From assembly GCA_002633025.1 (NCBI GenBank), contig NMRB01000317.1, positions 13,323 to 77,322 of the forward strand: 64,000 bases of DNA, in the 5' to 3' direction. Below are positions 46,174-57,166 of the stretch, in pieces (position 1 is the stretch's first letter; every line of letters starts with the position of its first letter). Under the pieces are notes generated by a model. It had not been told where the DNA came from. It was given only the letters and a program-made list of their open reading frames with translations, and did no database searches. The stretch comes from Notospermus geniculatus (taxonomy: Eukaryota; Nemertea; Pilidiophora; Heteronemertea; Lineidae). The translations under genes were made by a program, and so were the position numbers.

Positions 46174-48676
46174 CTATTGGGTACCTCCATTATAGGCATA
46201 GTCAGCTTTGTTGTGCATTATTAGCTTGTCCTCTACAAAATAGAAACTGTCGGAACGTGTTTCGTATGGATGATCAATCATTTCTTGGACTGAAAAGAGC
46301 AATGCAAAAATATTAGATGAGAATACTGCAAAGAACAGACAACTGGATAATTACAGAGGTCCTGCCCTATGGAAACAAAACAAATTGCCAGCATTTACCG
46401 ATGTGGTGACGTTAGAGAGTCCATCACATACATGTAATTGGGTCGGTCAATATTCTACAGACATGACAGAATAGTTCATTAGCACTCCACCGAAGGAATC
46501 AAAAGGTGTTAACATGACTATTGAATGTGGAAAGAATGTGTTAATATGTAGACAAGATGCCATGTAATTGCTTACAAGTCTAATTTACACCTCCAAATCT
46601 TACACACTCAGCAATACACATAAATTTGCAGCATTTCTGGGTATGATGCATGACTGGGTCAGGCTGGTCACTAATTTGGGGACAAACCATACAAAGAATC
46701 TCTGATCTAGGCTGGTCACTAAGGCTGGGGACAAACCATACAAAATATCTCTGATCTAGAACATGATTAATGTCTCCTTCTCATCTACATGTATACAATT
46801 TATGAAATAACCGAATTTTTCATTAAAAGGACAGAAAGAAGTTGACAACTTTTATCCGCCGTTGTTTATCCAGCATACATGTAGTGCAAAAGCAATACAG
46901 GCAAAACATTCAATTAATGATCTGAAAATGGCCATTTATGCATCAAAACATCATGGATCAATATCCATCCAATGACTTACTATAGTTTAGAAATACACGG
47001 CAGCTGGTCTTGCTGCAGGATCGATTTGGAAATTCATTTGCTATAGAGAAGCCTGGATTACAGAGGCTTTCCAGACAATGTTGCAGTGGAGAAATGCAGA
47101 GTCAAGGCAATGTTTTTATTTACCGAAGTTTTTTCTGTAACAAGTTTCATATCTATACGGAACAATGAACAACATACCGGTATATGAAACAGCTCTCATC
47201 ATTCAAATCAAATGGGACCAACATCAAATGGGACCAACATCACATGGACATTTTAGTAAGTGGTGACCTGTGGACTTATTGGTCTCCTGCTCACCATGGC
47301 AGCACAACAATGATAATATTTTTCCAGACCGTAGAGATGATACACCAGAAAAACGGTTTTTCATCAAATCCCGTTGCGGTAGAGATAATGGAGAAAATAG
47401 TGTCATAATTCAATTGTCTAACAGCTGAATTACGACATGCATTTTTGTCTGAAATGTTTCAGAACATTGCGGGTGAACCAGTAAAAGAACTACAGAAAGT
47501 GATATGGCAAATGAATAGAGATTATTTCACCAAAGAACAACTGATGGAGTGGAAACATCATGACTAAAGTGTTGGTGATGTATGGTAAAGTCTGTCCTTC
47601 TCCCACATGCCCCACCTTGCTGGTCAAGGAAGCCCCGCCATGCTACTGAAAATAGCTCAAATCAAATCATAACTTCAACAACTGATACTTACTGTCATCA
47701 GCATTCAGATGAGGGAATTCATATATATGCTCGACAGTATTCTTACTGTTGGGTATACAAAAGCCAAACTCAAAATCAAAGCTCTTCAGCAGCTTTTCTC
47801 GGAAGTAATGTCGCTCTATCATGCGGAATTTATTCACAGATTTATCTCCTACAGTAAATTCAACTCTGAAAATGAGAAATTAACTCATTACATGTATTTA
47901 TAAGTGAATTCAAATGTCAGAAATGATTCTGCAATTTTTTTCTTCAAATCTGAAGCCCCACATATTCAACTTCAAGACAATTTATGCATTGTTTTCAATT
48001 TGATACATTTGTAAGTACTGAGAAGTACAGCAAAGAAGTGACGAGTCAAGAAATGTCACACAGATACATGTACACTGTATGTTCATGTAAAACTCCAGGA
48101 ACTCAGTGAAATGCTGTCATTCTGGGAAAAAGTAAGGTTTACATAAATCAATAAATGTTGTCTACTTACGTGGCACCAACTGTTTTGAGCTTAAGAAATT
48201 GTGACGTGAACTGATAACGTACAAAACGGCCAGCATTTGGGTCCACATCTTCAGTGTCTACATCACTTTCTTCATCAATTTCTGAAAAAGAAAGAGATGC
48301 AGAGGGACGAATGAACATAGTTGTTCTCTCACTTGCTGTACAAGACAGACAGAATGTTGGGTTCTGAGCTTGGCACTCTAAATGATGAGCCACCCTCCTC
48401 GAAATTAATATACATCACATTATATACGGTACCATCCTCATCAATCAGTAACTTGGCAGCCAAAGCATTCACCAATTATGGATGCCATGTTTTATTTATA
48501 GTAGCAAAAGCAATTTTATTCCAATAGGGCAACACTGGATACTCAACACGACCTGAACTTACCTGAACTAGCTGGTTTAGCTACTTCAAATAATACAGTC
48601 CCGGTCTCCATATCTCTTAACTTGAATCGCGTGAAGTCTATCTGATAAATATTGGCCTCTGGAGGGCACAGGTAAT
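46174..48676 (-). CDS. UNC119: UNC119 lipid-binding chaperone, first exon(s) not found
   Basis: Exons in transcript order: 48563-48676, 48170-48281, 47693-47865, 46174-46289 (stop 46174-46176). Phases match (1,2,1). Reading: [88 protein letters not shown], then [33 protein letters not shown]. This is the beta-sandwich of UNC119/UNC119B, which binds the myristoyl group of cargo such as transducin alpha or Src-family kinases and delivers it to membranes and cilia, with ARL2/ARL3-GTP releasing cargo. About 171 of the usual 240 residues are covered. The missing part is the variable N-terminus, expected upstream (>48676) in an exon ending in phase 1. Family identity is very secure. Confidence 0.94.
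46667..46757. repeat. ~49-bp tandem duplication
   Basis: AGGCTGGTCACTAATTTGGG and AGGCTGGTCACTAAGGCTGG each begin a unit that ends ATCTCTGATCTAG. There are two copies, in sequence just upstream (transcript sense) of the last UNC119 exon. Confidence 0.8.
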
Positions 48677-48871
48677 CTGCAGATAGAAAGATACAAAGCT
48701 TTTAAATGAAATTTGCCCCTTCTCCTCTTGATCATGCTCTGTAGTACCACTACCACACAAAATATCTACAGCTTGAGGCATCCTCCTATAGCAGGGTTTT
48801 GGTCCAGCTCCTCTTCATACACTCGCACACAAAGCGATTGGATGAAGAGTTAAAATGAGGTACATGTTTTG

Positions 48872-50008
48872 TAAAAACCCTTCCTTGGCAAGGATGACTT
48901 GAGGTTGAAAACAATAAACATTGTCATCCACTAAAAAGCCTATGAATCCCAGAGTATGAGTATGTACCACGAGGTCTCTACAACCCAACCTACATTTTGT
49001 AATGCCATTAGGCCATGTAAAAAAATTGTTGGTTAGCATCCTTCCACTCTCAGTTTTCTGAGGAGGGCGGGAGGTGTTTTTTTTAGTTTTTATTGAGTTT
49101 GAGATGCATGTTACCAACCATGGTAATCATGGCAACCTGAGGGTTATTCCAAATATATAGGTAAGAATTGAAATAAAAACTACTTTCTATCCATTAAAAC
49201 TGTGTTGTTTATTATTTAAGCATCCCAGCCTATAATTTTATCACTGTTTGGCAATTTTTGGACAGTTTTTTGAAAATAAAAAATAAAAAAATTTTTGAGG
49301 AGGGGGGTGATTTCCATGGCGGGAGGGGATGCTAACCAACTATTTTTTTTACATGGCCTTACCCTATTCCACATAAACCTCATTGCAATGTCTCCCTCTT
49401 TCCTTCCCGCTGTGCCCACAAAGGACTATTTCAACAAACCCTTTTAAAGTTCACACTGGTATCTAATTTGATCAACTGGATGTTCACACTGTGATATACA
49501 TGTACATGTACATAACTGAATTTTACATGTATATTAAAAAGATGAGGTGACATCAACAAACAGTTCAGAACAACTACGGATACTACATGCAAAACAGTGC
49601 GACTTATTGTCACCATGAGTGCACGCACAGTTTTAACTGTGCACAAACCACAACCCTGATCAACAGTACACAACAATTCAAAGGAAGGAACCACCACATT
49701 ACATCAATATTACAATTTGCTACACCTGACAGAATTTATCTCAGCCATGGAGATTTTTATTCGTCTCTGATGCTAAGATTATAGATCTCAAGAAAACTCA
49801 ACTTCTCTTACTAATACTTACAAATAACATACAACCTTGGGGGCAGGATGTAGGTTGCAAACAACCGCTACGCAATGCAACATACAATAGTGGTATGACT
49901 GAGGCACCAACCGAATGTTTCCATGGCAACAGTGAGTTGTCGGAGTGTAGTAGTTGTCAAGGTGAGATCAATAATATATAATGATTCACTCACAGAAAAT
50001 CCTATAAG
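48872..50008. repeat. Tandem duplication I, copy 1
   Basis: Matches 50386-51349 at very high identity from TAAAAACCCTTCCTTGGCA to GAAAATCCTATAAG. Without its 351-bp MITE insertion (348 bp plus TTA) it is 786 bp, against 784 bp for copy 2 without its own insertion. It lies upstream of the visible UNC119 exons and includes no recognised exon. Confidence 0.9.
49011..49358. mobile_element. TTA-target MITE (PIF/Harbinger-type), 348 bp
   Basis: Ends GGCCATGTAAAAAAATTG and its complement TTTTTTTTACATGGCC, flanked by TTA at 49008-49010 and 49359-49361. The paralogous site at 50521-50523 has one TTA and no element, which fixes the borders. 3-bp TTA/TAA duplications are typical of PIF/Harbinger. Copies lie inside both arms of the giant palindrome at 7.2-9.5 kb. 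Confidence 0.9.
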
Positions 50009-50385
50009 TTATTTTGTCACCTAGCGCCCCCTAGAGAACAAATTTCGAATTAATTTCCATTGCACTTGGTGTACCAGAAATCAAGCTTCATACCCTATCA
50101 AATTCAGTTTGATATATTGCCTCTGGACCGAGTTATTGGGGTTTTCCATTTTACGGAAAATGCCCCCTGGAGAGCAGAATGTAGGTCAGATCGCAAAAAT
50201 TTTTGGTCCTGTTTCGAGTCCTTCCTAGGGGCGACCCCTCCACCAACTTTCATGACCCTCGGCCTTGCGGTTGCGAAACGTGCCAGTTTAACGGACTACA
50301 GACACACAGACAGACAGACAGACAGACAGACGGACGCCACTCAGTATACATATGAATAGCTCCGCTGACCTTTGGTCACCTGAGC
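50009..50385. mobile_element. Retroposon 3'-end-like sequence between the duplication copies
   Basis: Contains CACCTAGCGCCCCCTAGAG, CATGACCCTCGGCCTTGCGG and an (ACAG)n tract at about 50302-50330 followed by GGACGCCACTC. This layout is common at the 3' ends of invertebrate LINE/SINE families. No open frame. Confidence 0.45.
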
Positions 50386-51349
50386 TAAAAACCCTTCCTT
50401 GGCAGGATGACTTGAGGTTGAAAACAATAAACATTGTCATCCACTAAAAAGCCTATGAATCCCAGAGTATGAGTGTGTACCACGAGGTCTCTACAACCCA
50501 ACCTACATTTTGTAATGCCATTACCCTATTCCACATAAACCTCATTGCAATGTCTCCCTCTTTCCTTCCCGCTGTGCCCACAAAGGACTATTTCAACAAG
50601 CCCTTTAAGTTCACACTGGTATCTAATTTGATCAACTGGATGTTCACACTGTGATATACATGTACATGTACATAATTGAATTTTACATGTACAGTGGAAC
50701 CTCCCTTAACGGACACCTCTGCCAGGAGGACACCTCTCTAATCAGGACAGCAAGTTTCAGTCCCAAACTGGTCATTTCTATTCATTTCAACCTCTGTAAT
50801 CAGGACACCTCTCAATTAAGGACAGCATTTGTCAGTCCCGAAGGTGTCCTTAATAGAGAGGTTCCACTGTATATTAAAAAGATGAGGTGACATCAACAAA
50901 CAGTTCAGAACAACTACGGATACTACATGTACATGCAAAAAACAGTGCGACTTATTGTCACCATGAGTGCACAGTTTTAACACTGCACAAACCACAACCC
51001 TGATCAACAGTACACAACAATTCAAAGGAAGGAACCACCACAATTACATCAATAAATTTGCTACACCTGACAGAATTTATCTCAGCCATGGAGATTTTTA
51101 TTTGTTTCTGTTGCTAAGATTATAGATCTCAAGAAAACTCAACTTCTCTTACTAATACTTACAAATAACATACAACCTTGGGGGCAGGATGTAGGTTGCA
51201 AACAACCGCTACGCAATGCAACATACAATAGTGGTATGACTGAGGCACCAACCGAACGTTTCCATGGCAACAGTGAGTTGTCGGAGTGTAGTAGTTGTCA
51301 AGGTGAGATCAATAATATATAATGATTCACTCACAGAAAATCCTATAAG
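50386..51349. repeat. Tandem duplication I, copy 2
   Basis: Second copy of 48872-50008. It lacks the Harbinger-type MITE but carries a 178-bp TA-target MITE that copy 1 lacks. Confidence 0.9.
50692..50869. mobile_element. TA-target MITE (Tc1/mariner/pogo-type), 178 bp, copy 1
   Basis: CAGTGGAACCTCCCTTAACG to GAGAGGTTCCACTG, flanked by TA (50690-50691, 50870-50871). The paralogous site in copy 1 of the duplication (near 49528) reads ATGTATATT with no element. An equally long copy lies at 62120-62297. Confidence 0.92.
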
Positions 51350-51942
51350 CAATTCTCAATTTCATGAACCCCTAGGCCTGCACCTGTTGTGCCTGAAAAA
51401 CCGCCCCTCCTCGATTCATAGGCATGAACCAAACAATCATGGTAATGAAACATGCCAAGCCAATAATGTGAAAGAGAATGACCGACTACAATAATACAGG
51501 AGGAAGGGCGGATCCAGGATTTTGCCTACGGGGGGGTGCAGACAAGGCCAAAAGGGCAATACCCTATGGAAAAGCCCAGGCCTCTTAGATTTAAACATAT
51601 ACACATCATATGCTATGCAAACAATGGATTCGAATTCACATCGATTTCCGTAATTTGAAGCCCGAAATTCGAATTCGTTAGCCCACATGTGTGAAGAGCA
51701 TCCTCGATGAAAGGCGAGAGCGATCTGGACGGGGCGGGACAGGGCCATACGAAGGTCCCAGAGTTTGGGGGCAAAGATTTGATAAAANTCAATTTCAGCT
51801 AGACCCAGTTTATTATCACATTAATCAAATGAAGGCATACAATAGGCCAAGGGTCAGCCAGCCATGGCCCTAAACACTTTAGAGGGCCAGCAAGGGTGTT
51901 TTGGAAAATGGCCTTGGCTTATGTCAAACCCTGCGATTACAA

Positions 51943-52754
51943 TAATAGGCATATAAAAAGTGTCGATCTACATGTACATGTAACCAACCAGTAGGCTACC
52001 ATCATGACCATGTCGACTGTCATGACTAAAGGCCCGTATTTTAGAAAGGAGTTTTTACGGCTGTTGTTCTCGAGGAACTCCTTTACGTTAAGGAGCATTC
52101 TAAAATACGGGCCTAAGACTTTGTTGACTGCAGAAGTGTGGGCCTACAGATACCGGTACTCATGTCATGCATGCCACAAACGTTGTAGTTGGCCAAACAT
52201 ACGTGTAGGCCCTAACCATGCTGCACTCCATCATGAGTGTTACACATCATCACATGCAGTGTTTCCGCCAGAGGGTACTAAGGGTACTACGGTAGTACCC
52301 TCAAAGGAACAGAAAAAGGCTATTTTCTTTAATTTCATGGGGTTTTTGCTGATTTAATAAAAGTACCCTCAAAAAAATTCCTGGCAGACACCCTGACATG
52401 TTAGCCTGGGCGGAGTCCAGGGTGGGATGATTGAAAAAGCCCAACCAACGCCGAATGGCAAAAGCACAAATTAAAATGGCGGCCGCTAATTTCGCAAACT
52501 GTGCATTCACAATAAAAAGTCAACAACAACGTCAACAGCAACAGGCAGGCTGAACCTGAAACAAGAACCTATGCAGCACCAACAATCAAAAATCAAAGTG
52601 AGAAAACAAAGGGCCCAGGCTACAGGTACGGCAGCCGTACACCAAAATATAAATTCTAGGGTTCCTATAAATAGCGTCAGCAACAAATTTTAGTGTCGGC
52701 AAGCGTCAGCAACTTAAAAGTTGGCGTCAGCAAGGTTTTATATGTTCAGAAAGG
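51943..52754. repeat. Tandem duplication II, copy 1
   Basis: Matches 52763-53882 from TAATAGGCATATAAAAAGTG to TATATGTTCAGAAAGG. It contains its own small MITE (52031-52113) and repeated GCGTCAGCAA motifs. It lacks the 338-bp block 53226-53563 present in copy 2. Confidence 0.88.
52031..52113. mobile_element. MITE with GGCCCGTATTTTAGAA ends, copy 1
   Basis: GGCCCGTATTTTAGAAAGGA and complement GCATTCTAAAATACGGGCC enclose AGTTTTTACGGC ... GAGGAACTCC. Duplicated with its host at 52836-52915. Confidence 0.75.
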
Positions 52755-52835
52755 TGCCCCTGTAATAGGCATATAAAAAGTGTCGATCTACATGTAACCA
52801 ACCAGTAGGCTACCATGTCAACTGTCATGACTAAA

Positions 52836-52915
52836 GGCCAGTATTTTAGAAAGGAGTTTTTACGGCTGTTGTTCTCGAGGAACTCCTTTACAAGGAGCAT
52901 TCTAAAATACGGGCC
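52836..52915. mobile_element. MITE with GGCCAGTATTTTAGAA ends, copy 2
   Basis: Duplicated copy of 52031-52113, with a 4-bp internal deletion and one terminal change (GGCCAG for GGCCCG). Confidence 0.75.
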
Positions 52916-53225
52916 TAAGACTTTGTTGACTGCAGAAGTGTGGGCCTACAGATACCGGTACTCATGTCATGCATGCCACAAACGTTGTAGTTGGCCAAAC
53001 ATACGTGTACATAACCATGCTGCACTCCATCATGAGTGTTACACATCATCACATGCAGTGTTTCCGCCAGAGGGTACTAAGGGTACTACGGTAGTACCCT
53101 CAAAGGAACAGAAAAAGGCTATTTTCTTTAATTTCATGGGGTTTTTGCTGATTTTTAAAAAGTACCCTCAAAAAAATTCCTGGCAGACACCCTGACATGT
53201 TAGCCTGGGCGGAGTCCAGGGTGGG

Positions 53226-53563
53226 TCCTACATAAACATGCATGAGGTATACTGCAGTCTTTCTGAGTCTGAGCATGCCGAGTCTGAGCCAGGCCTACAA
53301 TGTAGCTGGGAGACCAGGATATGATGACGAAGACTGGCCAAAAAAACGTGCAGAGCACAGCACTTTTCAATACACAGTTGTGTTAATAGCGGCCGCCATT
53401 TTTTTGTGGAAATTAGCCAAATTTTCAAATTTTTCAAATATATTTTGAATTTGAATATATTTTATTAGCTGCTTGCTTGCTAAAATATCTTTATTCAGAT
53501 TTTCTAAGTGCTTACTGTATGAACTTTCTTTCTTTGAAAGCCTCTGACAGTGCAAAATCCCAT
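53226..53563. other. Copy-specific 338-bp segment in duplication II
   Basis: Present only in copy 2. One plus frame reads GYDDEDWPKKRAEHSTFQYT followed by a hydrophobic VVLIAAAIFLWKLA, like a small membrane protein, but there is no known family and no splice support. ATGGCGGCCGC, present in copy 1 at about 52474, appears here in inverse orientation. Confidence 0.4.
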
Positions 53564-54190
53564 GATTGAAAAAGCCCAACCAACGCCGAATGGCAAAAGC
53601 ACAAATTAAAATTATAATTTCGCAAACTGTGCATTCACAATAAAAAGTCAACAACAACGTCAACAGCAACAGGCAGGCTGAACCTGAAACAAGAACCTAT
53701 GCAGCACCAACAATCAAAAATCAAAGTGAAAAAACAAAGGGCCCAGGCTACAGGTACGGCAGTCGTACACCAAAATATAAATTCTAGGGGTCCTATAAAT
53801 AGCGTCAGCAACAAATTTTAGTGTCGGCAAGCGTCAGCAACTTAAAAGTTGGCGTCAGCAAGGTTTTATATGTTCAGAAAGGCTTTTTGGACACTGAAAT
53901 AGGCCTAGGCCTAGACTAAAGCTTTAATGATCATCCAGCAGTACAAAATGTAAAATAATGATTTAGAAAAGAAATTTAAACCATTTCTTCAAAATATTTC
54001 CGAGTGAAACAGTGGCGCCATACGGGACTGTAGCGGCAAATGTGGGAACTAGAACTAGTCTGAAGGTTTCGTCGGCAATTAAATTTGACCCGAAAAAGCC
54101 AAAATAATCCTCCATTTCATCAATTTTCTTTAAAGTAGTGCAGGTTTACACCAGGATCTTATTATAAAACCTTGCTGACGCCAACTTTAA

Positions 54191-54332
54191 AGCGATGTGT
54201 CAGCCAAAAAATTTGAATGCAAAAGGGGACGAATCGTTGTTTACGAATACTCATTTCCTGCATTCTGATTGGCTGTGAGGGCAATGTTTACAAACATCAT
54301 CCTTCTGTTTACAAAACGACTGTCGATTCGCT
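54191..54332. mobile_element. TTAA-target MITE with AGCGAATCGA ends, copy B
   Basis: Flanked by TTAA (54187-54190, 54333-54336). The right end GTCGATTCGCT is intact and the left end AGCGATGTGT is decayed. GGGGACGAATCGTTG and GATTGGCTGTGAGG recall copy A. Confidence 0.7.
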
Positions 54333-54336
54333 TTAA

Positions 54337-55646
54337 TTCGTCATCTCCTTCTCTTCTTTGTCTGTCTCCACTTTTTGCACGGTTTATTGTTTTTCTAGCT
54401 GATATAATGTATTTTTATAAGGCTACAATAAACACTTTGATTTGATTTGATTTTGATTGTTGCTGACGCTTTTTTTGTTGACGCTAAAATTTGTTGCTGA
54501 CGCTAGGCCTACATGTATTTAGTAGTACCGAATTCTAGGGATACGACAGTCTTGTTATTACACTGCGCATGTTCAGTTTACTGCCATATTATAATACGCA
54601 GGGACGGCACTGCCGTATCCAAACAACCATTGGATATTGATACGGCAGAAGAATTGGGCATGCGTAAAGATCTTCTTTTATTCCCGCGCAGTTTTCTGCC
54701 GTATCTTCACCGAGATGGGCTAGGGATACGACAGCGGGGACTCTCGCGCTATTACAACAAAAAGACACTTGACTTCACTTTGCATTGGCCTTCGGCATTG
54801 GCCTTGCTGATTGTAGGGTAGAGTTGGGTATTATCGGACACTTAAGACTAAATAGGTCGCCCAGTTCCCTGTGTATCCCTTAGATACATGTGTAGATTCT
54901 GATTGGTTGCAATCATGAATTGGACCAAGCTGCTCCATATTCGTCTCTTCTCGGTTTATCAAATGAGAACAAATAAGACAAAATCCATAATGACGGTCGC
55001 CGTGTCGCTTTGTGGAGAGCGATGTGTCCTTAGCCCACTGAAGCAGGCTTCATGCTCACGCATTACGCCTGCTGTCGGGGTCGGGAAACCGGAAGTGTGG
55101 TAGGATTTACTACCAGGCTGGATGCGCGCGCATCAGCTAGCAGACGAAGCATTAACTCACTGCAAAATCGAAATCTGGCGACAAATCACACTCTTGCCAA
55201 CTTTGCCACAGAGCCTCTCAAGCTGCCCCTGTATAATGGAGTCGAATGGGCTTGCAACAGGGCCTAATAACGGCTGTTTGAGTCCTATCAGCGGGTTTGG
55301 GTGACACAACCAAGGACCCCGCTCAGTGATAGAGTTCAAAATGGCGTCTGACGTCGAACATTTCTCGCTTCGAGCATTCAGTGAGGTAGTGCAACGAATG
55401 TCGGCGAGAAGGATACTAAGTGACCTATTCCAGCGATGTTTTATGTCATTACCTAAACATCCTGCAGATAGTGCGTTGAAGAAATCACCCTGCTATCTCA
55501 TTTCGACTCCTGCAGCTTGCCGTTAGCGCTGCACACAGATGTACACGATATGGGCACGATGTACACGTTTGTACACGGGCTACATCATCTTGGCTTCTTT
55601 GGGGAATACCTTCCACTGATACGTCATCACCAGCAGGTTCGTATTC
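54337..55646. other. Intergenic stretch between UNC119 and PHF12
   Basis: No recognised exon. An ATGGCGTCTGACGTCGAAC at 55341 with AAA before it looks like a start-codon context and opens a 61-codon frame, but it matches no family I know. The first UNC119 exon was sought here on the minus strand and not found. Confidence 0.4.
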
Positions 55647-55921
55647 TGATTGGACGTATTCCGACGAATCACAGCCAGAATCTAGAGGGCGACAGCAGTC
55701 GTAAATGAGGAACGAATGTCGACTGCAAGGTGGTCTAATGTGTCCTGAACTTCACCTGATGAAACCCTGAGTCTACTGTCCCTTCGTCGTTGATGGTCCC
55801 AATCAAACTAAAGACATGTCATGCCATCGTTGATTGGACGTATTCCGACGAATCACAGCCAGAATCTAGAGGGCGACAGCAGTCGTAAATGAGGAACGAA
55901 TGTCGACTGCAAGGTGGTCTA
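55647..55921. repeat. Two identical 91-bp direct repeats
   Basis: 55647-55737 and 55831-55921 are identical by eye (TGATTGGACGTATTCCGACG ... CAAGGTGGTCTA), offset by 184 bp. Confidence 0.92.
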
Positions 55922-55988
55922 CTAAATCCCAAACCCAAGTCTCGCAATATCTCGCGGGATTTGGTCCCGGTGTTCCGGTTGGAGTTTC

Positions 55989-56115
55989 AGATTGTAAAGT
56001 TCCACTTGAAAAAGACCCCGGTTGGGGTCGAAAATTCGTGAATTCTGGAGATTGACTTCTTGCTTATTATCATTTTGTGTGTCAATTTTGTGCTATTCTG
56101 TATCTTGAAAACCAT
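55989..56115 (+). mobile_element. Penelope-like terminal repeat with hammerhead-like motif, copy 3
   Basis: Inverse copy of 1638-1772. Stem GACCCC 56014-56019, loop GGTT, stem GGGGTC 56024-56029, then GAAAA. The upstream CACTTGAAAAA replaces a CUGANGA core. Adjacent DNA has no reverse transcriptase frame. Confidence 0.5.
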
Positions 56116-56252
56116 TTTCAATATTTTTTTTCGCAAAAACTCTCATTATCAATCACCTCATCACAACACTTCGAATTCTGCTGAAAAAAACTTGAAACAA
56201 AAAAGTTGACTTTTGGACCGTTTTTAAATTGCCTGTTACATAACAAAGGGCA

Positions 56253-56643
56253 ACCTCGTCCCCAGGATCTAACTCGAAATTTCTTCTACTTTTGCCTTGG
56301 GACGAGGTCATTTTCGGCTTCGATCGTTAGACCCTGGATTCACTTCCAAGATTCTTGGCACCTCGTCCCCAACGCTTATTTCAACCTCGGTTACAGTAAA
56401 TGATTGTAAAAAATATATTTTCATGAAACTGTATTACGAACACTTATGTCTATCATCAGGAAGAATAATGTTTGCTATGATATGAAAAATAAAATAAAAT
56501 AGACCATATTTTAATCCATTGTCCTGGGTATTTCAAATTTCAAATTGGGTATGACGTCACGCCGATAGCCAATCACAGCCGAGGTGTTCGGTTCTGAAGC
56601 CAGGGCTTAACAAGCCAACGTTAAGCCCTGGGAACGAGGTTGA
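56253..56643. mobile_element. Element with CAACCTCGTCCCCAGG ends
   Basis: CAACCTCGTCCCCAGGATC at left and AGCCCTGGGAACGAGGTTG at right, with an internal GCACCTCGTCCCCAACGC. Ends match 5876-6250, but the interiors differ. Confidence 0.6.
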
Positions 56644-56689
56644 ACAAAGGGTTAAAATTAAAAATGGTGGATTGGATTGGGTATTTTCG

Positions 56690-57166
56690 ACGCCATTTTG
56701 GCGAAAGTTGGATCAGATCAGATCATGACGTCACCAGGGCAGGCCCGGGTGAGTAAACGAACAAGCTAAAAACAGTACGTTGTACGCATGCGCACTGTTT
56801 GACATGTCTCCACTGGGCATGCGCAGTATGGCGGACATTTTGCGCCAAGACCAATTTTTCGAGAAATGCACATTTGGCGCTTGACAAATTCACTGATTTT
56901 ACCGCAAAGATTCATCTGATCGCTAATTAAATGACGGGATTGGTATATGCCTCTATTCTGCTATATCAGGACAAGAGATTGTTTTAAACCATCAATTTAT
57001 TGAGGAGCATCAGAGGCAAATACATCTCTGACATTTTCTCGTGCCTTGTTTTCCAGCTGCAAAATGGAGTCCATGTTCGCGAAAAGTTGCTTTCCGGAGT
57101 CTTATTTCAACTAAATTTTGACCCATATCTGAGAAGTATTTAGTGAGGAATCAAGTCAAATCAATT
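56690..57166 (+). promoter_or_regulatory. Putative PHF12 promoter/5' UTR
   Basis: Upstream of the PHF12 start. It contains CGCCATTTTGGCG (about 56690) and GCAGTATGGCGGACATTTTG (about 56823), which resemble YY1-type GCCAT/ATGGC elements of TATA-less promoters. No TATA box is seen. Assignment is inference. Confidence 0.35.

Larger units (their letters stand above)
52763..53882. repeat. Tandem duplication II, copy 2
   Basis: Second copy of 51943-52754 with an extra 338 bp (53226-53563) between GGAGTCCAGGGTGGG and ATGATTGAAAAAGCCC. Only 8 bp separate the two copies. Confidence 0.88.
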
